Of a stretch of DNA of 64,000 nucleotides, positions 34,692 to 42,870 are shown piece after piece. A model generated the notes under the pieces. That model saw nothing but the letters and a program-made list of their open reading frames with translations, was not told the DNA's origin and searched no databases. The position numbers were made by a program, and so were the translations under genes. Source of the DNA: PALSA-1335 sp965231025 (GTDB lineage: Bacteria > Patescibacteriota > Gracilibacteria > UBA1369); assembly GCA_965231025.1 (NCBI GenBank), contig OZ246407.1, positions 1,178,001-1,242,000 of the forward strand, read 5' to 3'. The stretch's first letter is position 1; every line of letters begins with the position of its first letter.

Positions 34692-34955
34692 ATGATGGAA
34701 AAAAACCACGCAGGTCTCATGCTCGGGTCATTTTTGGGCATCTTCCATTTGCTTTGGGCAATTCTGGTTGCCGTGGGATTCGCACAGCCTTTACTGGACT
34801 TCATCTACAAAATCCACTTTTTGAACAACCCATTCACGGTGGGAACGTTTGACGTCGTCAACGCGGCCCTTCTGGTAATCATCACGTTCCTCGTCGGCTA
34901 TGTCGCGGGATGGTTCCTGACCTTTCTCTGGGAAAAATTCAAAGGAAAAAAATAA
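34692..34955 (+). CDS. Small two-helix membrane protein
   Basis: 87 aa starting MMEKNHAG at 34692 (an adjacent ATG at 34695 is possible). Two membrane segments (about 9-35 and 53-80) around a short loop (DFIYKIHFLNNPFTVGTFD), with a basic tail (EKFKGKK). No catalytic motif; function unknown. Followed by a clear terminator. Confidence 0.7.
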   Translation: MMEKNHAGLMLGSFLGIFHLLWAILVAVGFAQPLLDFIYKIHFLNNPFTVGTFDVVNAALLVIITFLVGYVAGWFLTFLWEKFKGKK

Positions 34956-34991
34956 ACGGACAGCCCCGACGGACAGCATTGGATGAACAAC

Positions 34992-35022
34992 AAAGAACTC
35001 CCCGCCATCGGGGAGTTCTTTT
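34992..35022. terminator. Strong rho-independent terminator between convergent genes
   Basis: Perfect 12-bp stem AAAGAACTCCCC (34992-35003) / GGGGAGTTCTTT (35010-35021) with a 6-nt loop and a T-run. The A/T base of the stem lets it work in both directions, for the gene ending at 34955 and the SDR gene ending at 35042. Confidence 0.85.
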
Positions 35023-35041
35023 AAAAAGCAAACCCACAAAC

Positions 35042-35842
35042 TCAACCGAGCAAAAACCCTCCGTCAACCACGATCTGCTCCCCGGTCATGTACGAAGACA
35101 TGTCCGAAGCCAAAAACAGCGCGACCTTGCCGATGTCATCGGCCTCGCCCATGCGGTGCATGGGAATCTTGTTCAAAAAAAGCTCAATATTTTTTGCGGC
35201 GTCGGGGTTCTTTTCCGCGCCCGGCTTTTGCATTTCCGCGACACCCGGAGTGGCAATACCGCCCGGAGCGATGGCATTCACCCAGATCTTGTGCGGCGCC
35301 AGTTCGAGCGCCACGTTTTTGGTGAATCCCCATACCCCATGTTTGGACGCGTCATAATGCGCCAGCCCGATCATGGAAGGATGCAGCGCGTCAATGGAGG
35401 TCACATTAATGATCTTTCCTCCGCTGCCCTGGGAGATCATCTGCTGACTGACATATTTCGTACACAAAAAAACACCCTCCAAATTCACGGAAATGACCTT
35501 CTCGAAATCTTCCTTGCTCATTTGCGCGAGAGTGACCGAAGGGAAAATTCCGGCGTTGTTCACCAGAATATCGACCGAGCCGAAAGCATCCACCGCAAAC
35601 TTCAGCATGTTTTTAACGTCCTCTTCACTGGAAACATCAGCCTTCACCGATTTCACCTTCCATCCCTTTGAAGTCAGCTCCTTTACGGCATTGTTCATTT
35701 CATCGTCAATCAAACTGGCGATCACCACGTTGGCGCCCGCTTCGGCCAGCCGGTAGGAAATCCCGAAGCCGATGCCCCTGGAACCGCCGGTCACTATGGC
35801 CGTCTTTCCCGAAAAATCAACGAGTTCCTTGAGTGTTTTCAT
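35042..35842 (-). CDS. Short-chain dehydrogenase/reductase
   Basis: 266 aa, classical SDR. NAD(P)-binding TGGSRGIG (about 19-26), NNAG, and the catalytic Ser...Tyr-x-x-x-Lys in NVTSIDALHPSMIGLAHYDASK, then a substrate-region NAIAPGGI. The C-terminal GEQIVVDGGFLLG is typical of FabG-like enzymes. The substrate cannot be assigned. Its -10 box ends only 6 nt before the ATG, so the mRNA may be leaderless. Divergent from the flavin reductase gene and sharing its promoter region. Confidence 0.9.
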   Translation of the reverse strand: MKTLKELVDFSGKTAIVTGGSRGIGFGISYRLAEAGANVVIASLIDDEMNNAVKELTSKGWKVKSVKADVSSEEDVKNMLKFAVDAFGSVDILVNNAGIFPSVTLAQMSKEDFEKVISVNLEGVFLCTKYVSQQMISQGSGGKIINVTSIDALHPSMIGLAHYDASKHGVWGFTKNVALELAPHKIWVNAIAPGGIATPGVAEMQKPGAEKNPDAAKNIELFLNKIPMHRMGEADDIGKVALFLASDMSSYMTGEQIVVDGGFLLG

Positions 35843-35848
35843 AGGTTA

Positions 35849-35877
35849 ATTATACCGAAAAATGGAGCAGAAGACAA
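35849..35877 (-). promoter_or_regulatory. SDR promoter, leaderless type
   Basis: Minus strand: TTGTCT (35872-35877), 17-nt spacer, perfect TATAAT (35849-35854). The ATG begins at 35842, so transcription would start at or next to it. Confidence 0.65.
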
Positions 35878-35899
35878 ACAGGTGTTTGTGGAATATAAT
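35871..35899 (+). promoter_or_regulatory. Reductase promoter, leaderless type, sharing its -35 region with the SDR promoter
   Basis: AAGACA (35871-35876), 17-nt spacer, perfect TATAAT (35894-35899). In-frame ATGs lie 4 and 7 nt downstream. The -35 box overlaps the opposite-strand -35 box by five bases. Confidence 0.55.
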
Positions 35900-35906
35900 G
35901 CGGATG

Positions 35907-37244
35907 ATGAAACGAAGCAATTCGATACAAAAATACGGCATACCCGGTATTTTCTGCATAAACATAGCGATAATCATCGGATTCTGGTGGACCGTTTCGC
36001 ACAAACTGCTGCTCAGCGGTGATGCTTCAAGCATGCTGCTGGCATTCGGAAGGTTGACGGGGCTTCTGGCTGTGCTGTTCGTTCTGCTCCAGTTCCTGCT
36101 GATGGGGAGACCCGTCTGGATTGAAAAGATTTTCGGACTGGACAAACTTGCCCGCATTCACCACCTGAACGGATATCTTTCCATAAGTTTTATACTTCTC
36201 CATCCCGTTCTCCTGATCACTTCCTATGCCATAAGAAACGAAGTGGGGCTGATCGAACAGTATGTCGATTTTTTTCAGAACTACCGCGACGTCTGGCAGG
36301 CAAGCATTGCCGTGATTCTCTTCACGGGGATCGTATTCCTTTCGATCACCATCGCACGGAAACGTTTAAAATATGAATCATGGTATTTCATACATCTGCT
36401 GACCTACCTGGCCGTTCTGCTCGCCTTCGGTCATCAGTTGAAAATCGGCGGAGACCTGCTGACGAACAAATCATTCGCCGCCTACTGGTGGATGTTGTAC
36501 ATCTTCGTATTCGGCAATGTCCTGATATTCCGGTTCATGAAACCGGTCTACAACTCGGTCAAATACCGGTTCACCGTGAGTGACGTCGTTGCGGAAACGG
36601 CAGACACGAACTCCGTGTATATCACCGGAAGAAATCTCCACAAGTTCAGGACAAAAGCCGGACAGTTCATCATCCTGCGTTTTCTGGCGAAAGGATTCTG
36701 GTGGCAGGCTCACCCGTTTTCACTTTCTTTCGTTCCTAAAAACAACCAGATCCGGATAACCGTAAAAAACTGCGGCGACTTCACCTCAAAAATCCCGGAG
36801 ATCAAAAAAGGAACCCCCCTGTACATCGACGGACCGTACGGAGTGTTTACGCCAAAACCCGAACAGGACATAAAATATCTCTTTATCGCCGGCGGCGTGG
36901 GAATCACACCCATACGGACCATGATTGAACGGGTCGCCGAAGAACACGACCTGATCCTGTTGTACGGGAATAAAAAAGCGACGGACATTATTTTCAGGAA
37001 GGAACTGGACGAATTAAAAACAAAACACGATTTTCCGGTTCACCATATCCTGTCGGACCAGCCGGACTATGAAGGCGAAAAAGGAAGAATCGACAAAGAG
37101 AAACTCCTTCGCCTGGTCAAGGACATCAAGGAACGTGAAATCTATATCTGCGGACCGGTTCCCATGATGGACGGCATCATCAAACTGCTTCGGGAAACAG
37201 GCGTAAAGCGGGAACGGATTCATTTTGAAAAATTCTCCCTGTAG
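35907..37244 (+). CDS. Ferric reductase-like membrane flavoprotein (FNR-type FAD/NAD domain)
   Basis: About 445 aa. The N-terminal half is a ferric-reductase-like membrane domain with about six helices and paired His residues in HHLNGYLSISFILLHP and in YFIHLL/FGHQL that could bind heme. The C-terminal half is a ferredoxin-NADP reductase module: FAD-binding HPFSLS (Arg of the usual RxxS is His), the NAD(P) motif GGVGITPIRTM and a C-terminal CGPVPMMDGI. It would move electrons from cytosolic NAD(P)H across the membrane; the acceptor (metal, oxygen, quinone) is not visible. Start choice follows the promoter: ATGs at 35904 and 35907 lie at the expected transcript start. The 3' end overlaps the convergent 37220 gene by 25 bp. 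Confidence 0.85.
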   Translation: MKRSNSIQKYGIPGIFCINIAIIIGFWWTVSHKLLLSGDASSMLLAFGRLTGLLAVLFVLLQFLLMGRPVWIEKIFGLDKLARIHHLNGYLSISFILLHPVLLITSYAIRNEVGLIEQYVDFFQNYRDVWQASIAVILFTGIVFLSITIARKRLKYESWYFIHLLTYLAVLLAFGHQLKIGGDLLTNKSFAAYWWMLYIFVFGNVLIFRFMKPVYNSVKYRFTVSDVVAETADTNSVYITGRNLHKFRTKAGQFIILRFLAKGFWWQAHPFSLSFVPKNNQIRITVKNCGDFTSKIPEIKKGTPLYIDGPYGVFTPKPEQDIKYLFIAGGVGITPIRTMIERVAEEHDLILLYGNKKATDIIFRKELDELKTKHDFPVHHILSDQPDYEGEKGRIDKEKLLRLVKDIKEREIYICGPVPMMDGIIKLLRETGVKRERIHFEKFSL

Positions 37245-38584
37245 AGGCAAAACAGCGGAACCAGGGGCACGAGCCAAAGCAGGCGCTCCTGATAACGGCC
37301 GTAATCTCCGGAAAGAGTGGCCATAACGCAGGCGTTCAGGAGCAGAAACACAACAACCTGCCCGAACAAAAGACGCTCCATCGGATTCATCCGCTTCTTC
37401 AGCAGGAGCCACCCGGCGTAAAGCATACTCAAACAGAAAAAAACGCCGAAGACCACGGGGAATACGAAGAATGGGGCAAACTCTCCCCGGTACTGTTTGG
37501 CCCCGACAAACGCATCCAGTTCACCCGGGAAATAATCATGAATTTTTTCATAGACGGAACTCTTTGGGCCGTAAGGAGAAAAAGGATCCATGCCGATCAT
37601 GAAGAAAAGCCTGAAGGTACGGACAATACTGTCTCCGGCAAACTTCAGCGCCAGATTGGGAGAAGCAAAAACCTCATGAAGAATATTCTGGTATTCCGTC
37701 TTGGAAGCCTGCCATCCGGATATATTCACGGGACTGTCGCCGTTCCAGATGAATCCGTCTCCCTGAGGAAATTTCCCCTGAAAATCGCACAAAAAATAAC
37801 GGGTATTTTGACAACGGGCGGATAAAAACTGATCCAAAATACCCGCGTCGTTGACGCGGGCCATCAAGAAAACATGCGACGAAGGACTGAGAACAAAACC
37901 GTTGCCCTGATGATAATTGCTCAGAAGAAAAAAAACCGGCGCCACAAGGGTAACTGCAAACATAATGACCAAACGGCGCAGATAATCGGTACGGTTTTTT
38001 GAAAAACGCCCGGTAAAAACCATCAGGAATGTTATTGCCAGCAATCCCAGCGACATCAGAAAATTCGCGCTGTGGGTGATGAGCAGAAAAATCATCATCG
38101 AAGCCAATACTAATTTTTCTATCAAACCGTTTTTTCCAAAAACAAACAAGAAAATGGTAAGAAATAGAAGCCCCGGAAAAAGATCCGGCATCACCTGACT
38201 GACCACCCACGGCAAAGAAGTTGCGGCGGAAAGAAGACCGACCGCCGCCAAATGGACGGCAAAATGTCGCTTATGGAAAAAGGCCTCGACCATTTTCCAC
38301 AACAACCAGACGGCCAAAAAAGCCTGGGCGTAAACAGCAAGCCACAGGCTTGCCTGCATAGAAAAAAACCTCAGCAGCAACCCGTACCCGATGGGACGGT
38401 CAACGGGAACCTCCAGGGTAAATGCAGAATAAATATAGGTACCCGTATCGGAAAAAACCAGCGGATACCCGTTCCAAAAAGCCGGCCACAGCAAAAGAAA
38501 ACCTGCAAACGCCAGGTAGATAAATACCTTCGCGAAATTGATGATTTTTTCCCAGCGATGGTTGTGATCGGCATGTTTCATCAT
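37220..38584 (-). CDS. Multi-span membrane protein, probable GT-C type glycosyltransferase
   Basis: 454 aa with about ten hydrophobic segments. The first extracytoplasmic loop has FSDTGTYIYSAFTLEVPVDRP, where an early acidic residue resembles the catalytic-loop position of GT-C (lipid-phosphate-sugar-using) enzymes, but I see no diagnostic family motif. Last gene of an operon with a GT2 transferase and a GtrA protein, and coupled to the GT2 gene by a 4-bp ATGA overlap. This context supports transfer of a polyprenyl-linked sugar to the cell surface. That function is inference. Confidence 0.75.
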   Translation of the reverse strand: MMKHADHNHRWEKIINFAKVFIYLAFAGFLLLWPAFWNGYPLVFSDTGTYIYSAFTLEVPVDRPIGYGLLLRFFSMQASLWLAVYAQAFLAVWLLWKMVEAFFHKRHFAVHLAAVGLLSAATSLPWVVSQVMPDLFPGLLFLTIFLFVFGKNGLIEKLVLASMMIFLLITHSANFLMSLGLLAITFLMVFTGRFSKNRTDYLRRLVIMFAVTLVAPVFFLLSNYHQGNGFVLSPSSHVFLMARVNDAGILDQFLSARCQNTRYFLCDFQGKFPQGDGFIWNGDSPVNISGWQASKTEYQNILHEVFASPNLALKFAGDSIVRTFRLFFMIGMDPFSPYGPKSSVYEKIHDYFPGELDAFVGAKQYRGEFAPFFVFPVVFGVFFCLSMLYAGWLLLKKRMNPMERLLFGQVVVFLLLNACVMATLSGDYGRYQERLLWLVPLVPLFCLYRENFSK

Positions 38585-39726
38585 TCGTCCTGTTTACTGA
38601 ATATCGCCCTGAAAAACCCGAAGAAGATCAGCGAAACACCGATAAAAAGAAAATAAAGGCTCACGATGGCTTTTTGCGGCATAAATATGTTCCTGAAAGA
38701 CTGCCCCGCCCACACGTAAAAAATATAAGCGTCGATAGCCAGACCGATCAGAACGAAAAACGCTCCGGCCAGAAGCTGCCGCTCCATACTGATCCTGCGG
38801 AGCCACGACACCATCCTGTCCCGCCGGTAATAGTGCTGGAGCGTGGAAAAAAGTTTGATGATCATTCCCATCTGAAAAATAAAAACGCCGACCACGCTCA
38901 ACGTCAGTCCCAAAATCATCACGTGGAGATCCCAAAAAATCGGCCCAAGGGTGAAAGGCCCGTTAAACTGGGTCAGCGTTAAAACGGAACCCACGGCAAA
39001 CGAAAAAATTCCCGGATAAATAAATACAAAATTCGGAGCATACAAAAGCATGAACTTCAGATGCCTCCAGCCGTCCCTCCAGGTATTCAGATGGGGTTTC
39101 CGGTCACGCCGGTCCCTGGAGAGGGTAATGGGTATTTCCTTGATCTTCAGCTTCAAAATACCGGCCTTGATGACCATTTCGGAGGCGAACTCCATTCCTC
39201 CCGCCTCCAGTGCAAGCCTTTCAAAAGCCGCCCTGCTGATACCACGCATTCCGCAATTGCAGTCCGAAATTTTTGTCCCGAAAAAAAGATTCAAAAGAAA
39301 TGTCAGAACTGGAGTCCCCAAATAGCGGTGCAAAAAAGGCATGGCCCCTTTCTGAATGTGCCCTTTCAGCCTCGTCCCCATGACCAAGTCACATCCTCCG
39401 CGGAGATACCCGACAAAACCGTCGATCTCTTCAAAATTATAGGAATCGTCGGCATCGCCCATAATCATATATTTCCCTTTCGCCGCGGAAAAACCGGCGA
39501 TCAAAGCGTTGCCGTAACCTTTCTTGCCGCAATGAACGACGCGGGCGCCATGATGTTCGGCAACCCTCACGGAATCGTCGGTGGAACCGTTATCACAAAC
39601 CACCACCTCGCCCCGGACACCCAGGCGGGCAAAAGCGGACAGGGCTTTGGGTATGACAAAAGGCAAAGTCTTTGCCTCATTCAGGCAGGGAATGACAACG
39701 GAAAATTCCGGGGATTCATGGCTCAT
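38581..39726 (-). CDS. GT2 family glycosyltransferase with C-terminal membrane helices (polyprenyl-phosphate sugar synthase-like)
   Basis: 381 aa from the ATG at 39726, which overlaps the gtrA stop (ATGA); longer frames overlap gtrA. GT-A fold: FSVVIPCLNEAKTL, VVVCDNGSTDDS, MGDADDSYNFEEI (DxD-type metal site) and GTRLKG. The last ~150 residues hold about four membrane helices, as in dolichyl/undecaprenyl-phosphate glycosyltransferases. It likely makes a lipid-phosphate sugar donor for the neighbouring GT-C-like protein, with GtrA as possible flippase. Confidence 0.9.
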   Translation of the reverse strand: MSHESPEFSVVIPCLNEAKTLPFVIPKALSAFARLGVRGEVVVCDNGSTDDSVRVAEHHGARVVHCGKKGYGNALIAGFSAAKGKYMIMGDADDSYNFEEIDGFVGYLRGGCDLVMGTRLKGHIQKGAMPFLHRYLGTPVLTFLLNLFFGTKISDCNCGMRGISRAAFERLALEAGGMEFASEMVIKAGILKLKIKEIPITLSRDRRDRKPHLNTWRDGWRHLKFMLLYAPNFVFIYPGIFSFAVGSVLTLTQFNGPFTLGPIFWDLHVMILGLTLSVVGVFIFQMGMIIKLFSTLQHYYRRDRMVSWLRRISMERQLLAGAFFVLIGLAIDAYIFYVWAGQSFRNIFMPQKAIVSLYFLFIGVSLIFFGFFRAIFSKQDE

Positions 39727-40148
39727 AGCTTGCGTCCGAAAGTAAAGGAACGGTTCATGCTGAAGCTTACGACGTAGACCAGTGCGGAGGCAATGATATT
39801 TGCGACCAGATACTGAACTCCCAGCAGTCCTGAAAAATACGAGACCATGAGATACTGAAGGCACAACCCGAGGAGAGCGACGAGAAAAAAGTTGAGGAAC
39901 TGCCGGTGAACATTCCGGTCATGCCGCGAAAAAACAAAGTACCTGCTGATGAAAAAATTAACGGCGACGGAAACAAGATAGGCGATGACCAGCGACGAAA
40001 GATGATGAAGATGAACGTATTCGGTCAGGAGATAAAGGAGGGAAAAATACACCGCGAACGCGGAACCTCCCGAAAAAAAATACCTGAAGAACTGAACCCC
40101 TGGGTTGTCCGTTTTCTGCACCAGCAACATTTGAAAAAAATCTTTCAT
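39723..40148 (-). CDS. GtrA family membrane protein
   Basis: 141 aa, four membrane helices with the GtrA pattern: FFRYFFSGGSAFAVYFSLLYLL at the first helix, NFFISRYFVF in the middle and MNRSFTFGRK at the end. GtrA proteins are thought to flip or help move polyprenyl-phosphate-linked sugars in surface glycosylation. Overlaps pyrD upstream and the GT2 gene downstream by 4 bp each. Confidence 0.88.
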   Translation of the reverse strand: MKDFFQMLLVQKTDNPGVQFFRYFFSGGSAFAVYFSLLYLLTEYVHLHHLSSLVIAYLVSVAVNFFISRYFVFSRHDRNVHRQFLNFFLVALLGLCLQYLMVSYFSGLLGVQYLVANIIASALVYVVSFSMNRSFTFGRKL

Positions 40149-41272
40149 TCGTGATGATGATCGGCCCCGACGGCATCATGAATACAGGTGAAACCGTCTC
40201 TCTTCAACAACTTCACCAGACCGAGGTTGATCGAACTCACCGCCTGCGGCCCCTGATAAATCATTCCGGTAATCATCTGGATAAGCGAAGCGCCAAGACG
40301 GATCTTTTTATACGCATCCTCGGCGGTAAAAACCCCGCCGCATCCGACGATCACGTACTTTCCTTTCGTCTTTTTATGGATATGGGCAATCATCCGGTTG
40401 GCAAGATCCTCCACGACCTTTCCGCTGATGCCTCCCTTGGATGGAACCTCTTTATCCAGGATCTTCGGGTTATTGGTCTGTTTGGTGAGATTCGTGCAGA
40501 TGAAACCGTGAACACGATGCTGCTGCGCGACATGAAGAATTTCATCGAGATTCTGTTCCGTGATATCCGGGGAAAACTTCAGAAAAACCGGCTTGTCCGT
40601 GTGAATGACATCCAGCGCACCTAAAAGTTTCTCGAGTTTCACCGGATCGGTAAACGGCTGCCCCCCGAACGCGTTCGGACAACTGATGTTGACCGTGAAA
40701 TACGCGCCGATATGGGTAAAATGCTTAAACGCCTTTACATAATCGTCGATACCCGCCTGCACTTCACAGGTGTCCGGGGAGTTCGTTTTGGCAATGCTCG
40801 TTCCAACCGGAAAAATGAACTTTTCATGGGCAAGACGCTTGGCAATGGCCACGCACCCGTCGTTTTTAAGACCGTAGTGAACGACGAGCGCCTTTGACTT
40901 CGGCAGCCTCCACAGGCGCGGCTTCGGATTGCCCTCACACGGCTCCCCCGTGATGGAACCGACCTCCTCGAACCCGAATCCCACGAACGGCAGCAGCTTG
41001 GTCAACTGGGCATTTTTATCGAATCCGGCGGCAAGCCCGACGGGATTGGCAAAATCAATTCCCAAAATGCGCTGCCTGAGAACCTTGTTTGAATATCCGA
41101 AACTCAGTTTCGTGAAAAACCTCGTCAACCGGAACCTGCCGAGAAAAACCCCGGTGGCAGTCATGAAATCATGGATGTCTTCGGGATCAATGCGGAAAAA
41201 AACCGGCTTGCACACCCAACGGTAAAAAAAACCGATAATCGCATTGCGGCCATGAACGAAAAAATCTTTCAT
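40145..41272 (-). CDS. pyrD: Dihydroorotate dehydrogenase, class 2-like with a class 1-type catalytic Cys
   Basis: Oxidises dihydroorotate to orotate in pyrimidine synthesis using FMN. 375 aa. The N-terminal extension (1-60, amphipathic, IDPEDIHDF), GLAAGFDKNAQ, FGFEEVGSIT, GNPKPRLWRL and the NDG loop are class 2 (membrane-associated, quinone-using). The active-site loop, however, reads NISCPN where class 2 enzymes normally have Ser (NISSPN); Cys is the class 1 base. First gene of an operon with GtrA, GT2 and GT-C-like genes, joined by ATGA overlaps. No electron acceptor partner gene nearby. Confidence 0.93.
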   Translation of the reverse strand: MKDFFVHGRNAIIGFFYRWVCKPVFFRIDPEDIHDFMTATGVFLGRFRLTRFFTKLSFGYSNKVLRQRILGIDFANPVGLAAGFDKNAQLTKLLPFVGFGFEEVGSITGEPCEGNPKPRLWRLPKSKALVVHYGLKNDGCVAIAKRLAHEKFIFPVGTSIAKTNSPDTCEVQAGIDDYVKAFKHFTHIGAYFTVNISCPNAFGGQPFTDPVKLEKLLGALDVIHTDKPVFLKFSPDITEQNLDEILHVAQQHRVHGFICTNLTKQTNNPKILDKEVPSKGGISGKVVEDLANRMIAHIHKKTKGKYVIVGCGGVFTAEDAYKKIRLGASLIQMITGMIYQGPQAVSSINLGLVKLLKRDGFTCIHDAVGADHHHE

Positions 41273-41322
41273 AACGACTTCAGATTACTACATGGAGTGT
41301 AACCTTATTTACACAGAATTTA

Positions 41323-41351
41323 TTGGCAATTGCAAGAGGCAACAGTATACT
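41323..41351 (+). promoter_or_regulatory. Promoter of the dsbB-dsbA operon
   Basis: TTGGCA (41323-41328), 17-nt spacer, TATACT (41346-41351); both 5 of 6. 24 nt before the ATG at 41376. Confidence 0.7.
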
Positions 41352-41375
41352 ATTCTCGATTTAAACCCCATCAAG

Positions 41376-41819
41376 ATGAATAAAATTCAACACTGGCTCA
41401 AAGAAAACGTACTCTACATCGCCTGGTTCCAGGCCATCGTCGCAGTGATCGGAAGCCTCTACTTCAGCGAAATCCTTAAATATCCGCCGTGCGAACTCTG
41501 CTGGTGGCAGCGAATCGCCATATACCCTCTGGTGGCCATATTGATAGTGGGGATCATCAAAAAAGACAAAAACCTGGCGTGGTACGTTCTGCCCCTCACA
41601 ATATTCGGACTGGGAGTTTCAATTTTTCACAATCTTGTCTACTTCAACATCATCCCCGAAACGTTTGCCCCCTGCATCAACGGCATTTCATGCACCACCA
41701 AATATTTTGAGTTCTTCGGTTTCATCAGCATTCCGTTCCTGTCGATGCTGGCTTTCATCCTCATCAATGCATGCATCATCTATTATCATGTAACTCATAA
41801 AAACTCTCATCATGAATAA
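41376..41819 (+). CDS. Disulfide bond formation protein, DsbB/BdbC type
   Basis: 147 aa from the ATG at 41376, which follows a good promoter; the longer frame from 41292 would start upstream of that promoter. Four membrane helices. The quinone-linked CxxC is in PPCELCWWQR (first loop) and the second Cys pair in APCINGISC (second loop), as in DsbB/BdbC. It reoxidises the thiol oxidase encoded next, overlapping it by 8 bp. The pair would form disulfides in exported proteins. Confidence 0.92.
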   Translation: MNKIQHWLKENVLYIAWFQAIVAVIGSLYFSEILKYPPCELCWWQRIAIYPLVAILIVGIIKKDKNLAWYVLPLTIFGLGVSIFHNLVYFNIIPETFAPCINGISCTTKYFEFFGFISIPFLSMLAFILINACIIYYHVTHKNSHHE

Positions 41820-42498
41820 AGACATGAAAAAACTCATCTGGGTCGGAGTTGCGGCTCTGGTCGTTATCGGCGGCGGCATACTCGCCTATACCGCTTCCCA
41901 GCCCGGAAACCTGCCAAAAGCGGACCCAAAGCTCCTCGTGAACGAAAACAGCCACTCATCCGAACAGGGAACCCGCAACTACACCATAACACTCGTGGAG
42001 TTCGGAGACTACCAATGTCCGGCCTGCGCATACGCACAGGCAGCCGTCGAGGAATTGCTCGCCAACAACCCTCAGGTAAGACTCATCTACCGCCAATACC
42101 CGCTCCCGATGCATGAGCACTCCATGCTTGCGGCCGAAGCCGCCGAAGCGGCCGGTGCCCAGGGAAAATTCTGGGAAATGCACAAGGCTCTCTTCACCAA
42201 CCAGGACATCTGGGTAAAAATGAAGACTCCCATGGACGCCTATGTGGAAATCGCAAAAAAACTGAACCTGGACGTGGACAAATTCAAACAGGACGTCCAA
42301 AACCATACATTTGCCGAGAGGATCAACAAGGACCGTGAAGACGGTACGAACGCGGGAGTCCAGGGAACACCGACTTTCTTCATCAACGGGAAAATGTACG
42401 CGAACGGCCTGGGAATAAACGGACTGCAGCGCGCCATCGACCAGGAGATGAAACTGTCACCGTCAACACAAGAGACACAGGAAACCGCAACAAAATAA
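41812..42498 (+). CDS. DsbA-like membrane-anchored thiol-disulfide oxidoreductase (BdbD type)
   Basis: 228 aa. An N-terminal membrane anchor (about 7-27) and an external thioredoxin-fold domain. The active site is CPAC in EFGDYQCPACAYAQ, and the cis-Pro loop is GTPTFFING. A helical insertion between them fits the DsbA/DsbG/BdbD group. Partner of the DsbB homolog just upstream. Several surface proteins in this window (SLH at 22136, CAP, DUF3494, TSP3-containing) contain Cys pairs and could be substrates. Confidence 0.92.
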   Translation: MNKDMKKLIWVGVAALVVIGGGILAYTASQPGNLPKADPKLLVNENSHSSEQGTRNYTITLVEFGDYQCPACAYAQAAVEELLANNPQVRLIYRQYPLPMHEHSMLAAEAAEAAGAQGKFWEMHKALFTNQDIWVKMKTPMDAYVEIAKKLNLDVDKFKQDVQNHTFAERINKDREDGTNAGVQGTPTFFINGKMYANGLGINGLQRAIDQEMKLSPSTQETQETATK

Positions 42499-42540
42499 CG
42501 CCCGATAATCCGGGAATAATCAGGATTTGTACAACAACTG

Positions 42541-42576
42541 AAAAGAGCCCCGGGAGTTCATCCACTGGGCTCTTTT
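42541..42576. terminator. Bidirectional rho-independent terminator between dsbA and rpmG
   Basis: AAAAGAGCCC (42541-42550) pairs with GGGCTCTTTT (42567-42576), a perfect 10-bp stem with A/T-rich ends on both sides. It serves the convergent dsbA (+) and rpmG (-) genes. Confidence 0.8.
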
Positions 42577-42613
42577 GATGAGCGCAAAAGAACGATACGG
42601 AGAAAAAGCCCGA

Positions 42614-42796
42614 TTATTTGGCGGCCTTTTTCGTATCCTTGCGTTTGTGATCCGTATGAGCATGGCACTGACCGCAGTGCTTGCTCAGGACCTTCACGAT
42701 GTTCTCATTGTTCTTCTTGTTGTAGGAGATGATGTAGTTACCACGGCTGCACTGTGGGCAATACCAGGTGGCGAACTGACCTTTACCTTTAGCCAT
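42614..42796 (-). CDS. rpmG: 50S ribosomal protein bL33
   Basis: 60 aa. The CPQC and CGQC pairs form the zinc-ribbon of the Cys-containing bL33 type; NYIISYNKKN and HAHTDHK match conserved bL33 segments. Basic, with a C-terminal Lys-rich tail (KRKDTKKAAK). Single gene with its own promoter. Confidence 0.85.
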   Translation of the reverse strand: MAKGKGQFATWYCPQCSRGNYIISYNKKNNENIVKVLSKHCGQCHAHTDHKRKDTKKAAK

Positions 42797-42821
42797 AATA
42801 CAAAATAAAAGAAGCTATGAA

Positions 42822-42849
42822 ATGATAGCCAAATTCGGCTTGAAGTCAA
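42822..42849 (-). promoter_or_regulatory. Promoter of rpmG
   Basis: Minus strand: TTGACT (42844-42849), 16-nt spacer, TATCAT (42822-42827), 25 nt before the ATG. Confidence 0.6.
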
Positions 42850-42870
42850 CCTATTTTATGCAAAAACCCA

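Noticed and set aside
34910..35671. 253-codon ORF on the plus strand
   Set aside because: Antisense to the SDR gene, whose motifs are complete; the shadow starts inside the small membrane gene and crosses the terminator.
37220..41272. TGA recoded as glycine (Gracilibacteria/Absconditabacteria code)
   Set aside because: TGA serves as the stop in ATGA junctions here and at rpiB-like/rpiA, and conserved proteins end at the expected length with it.
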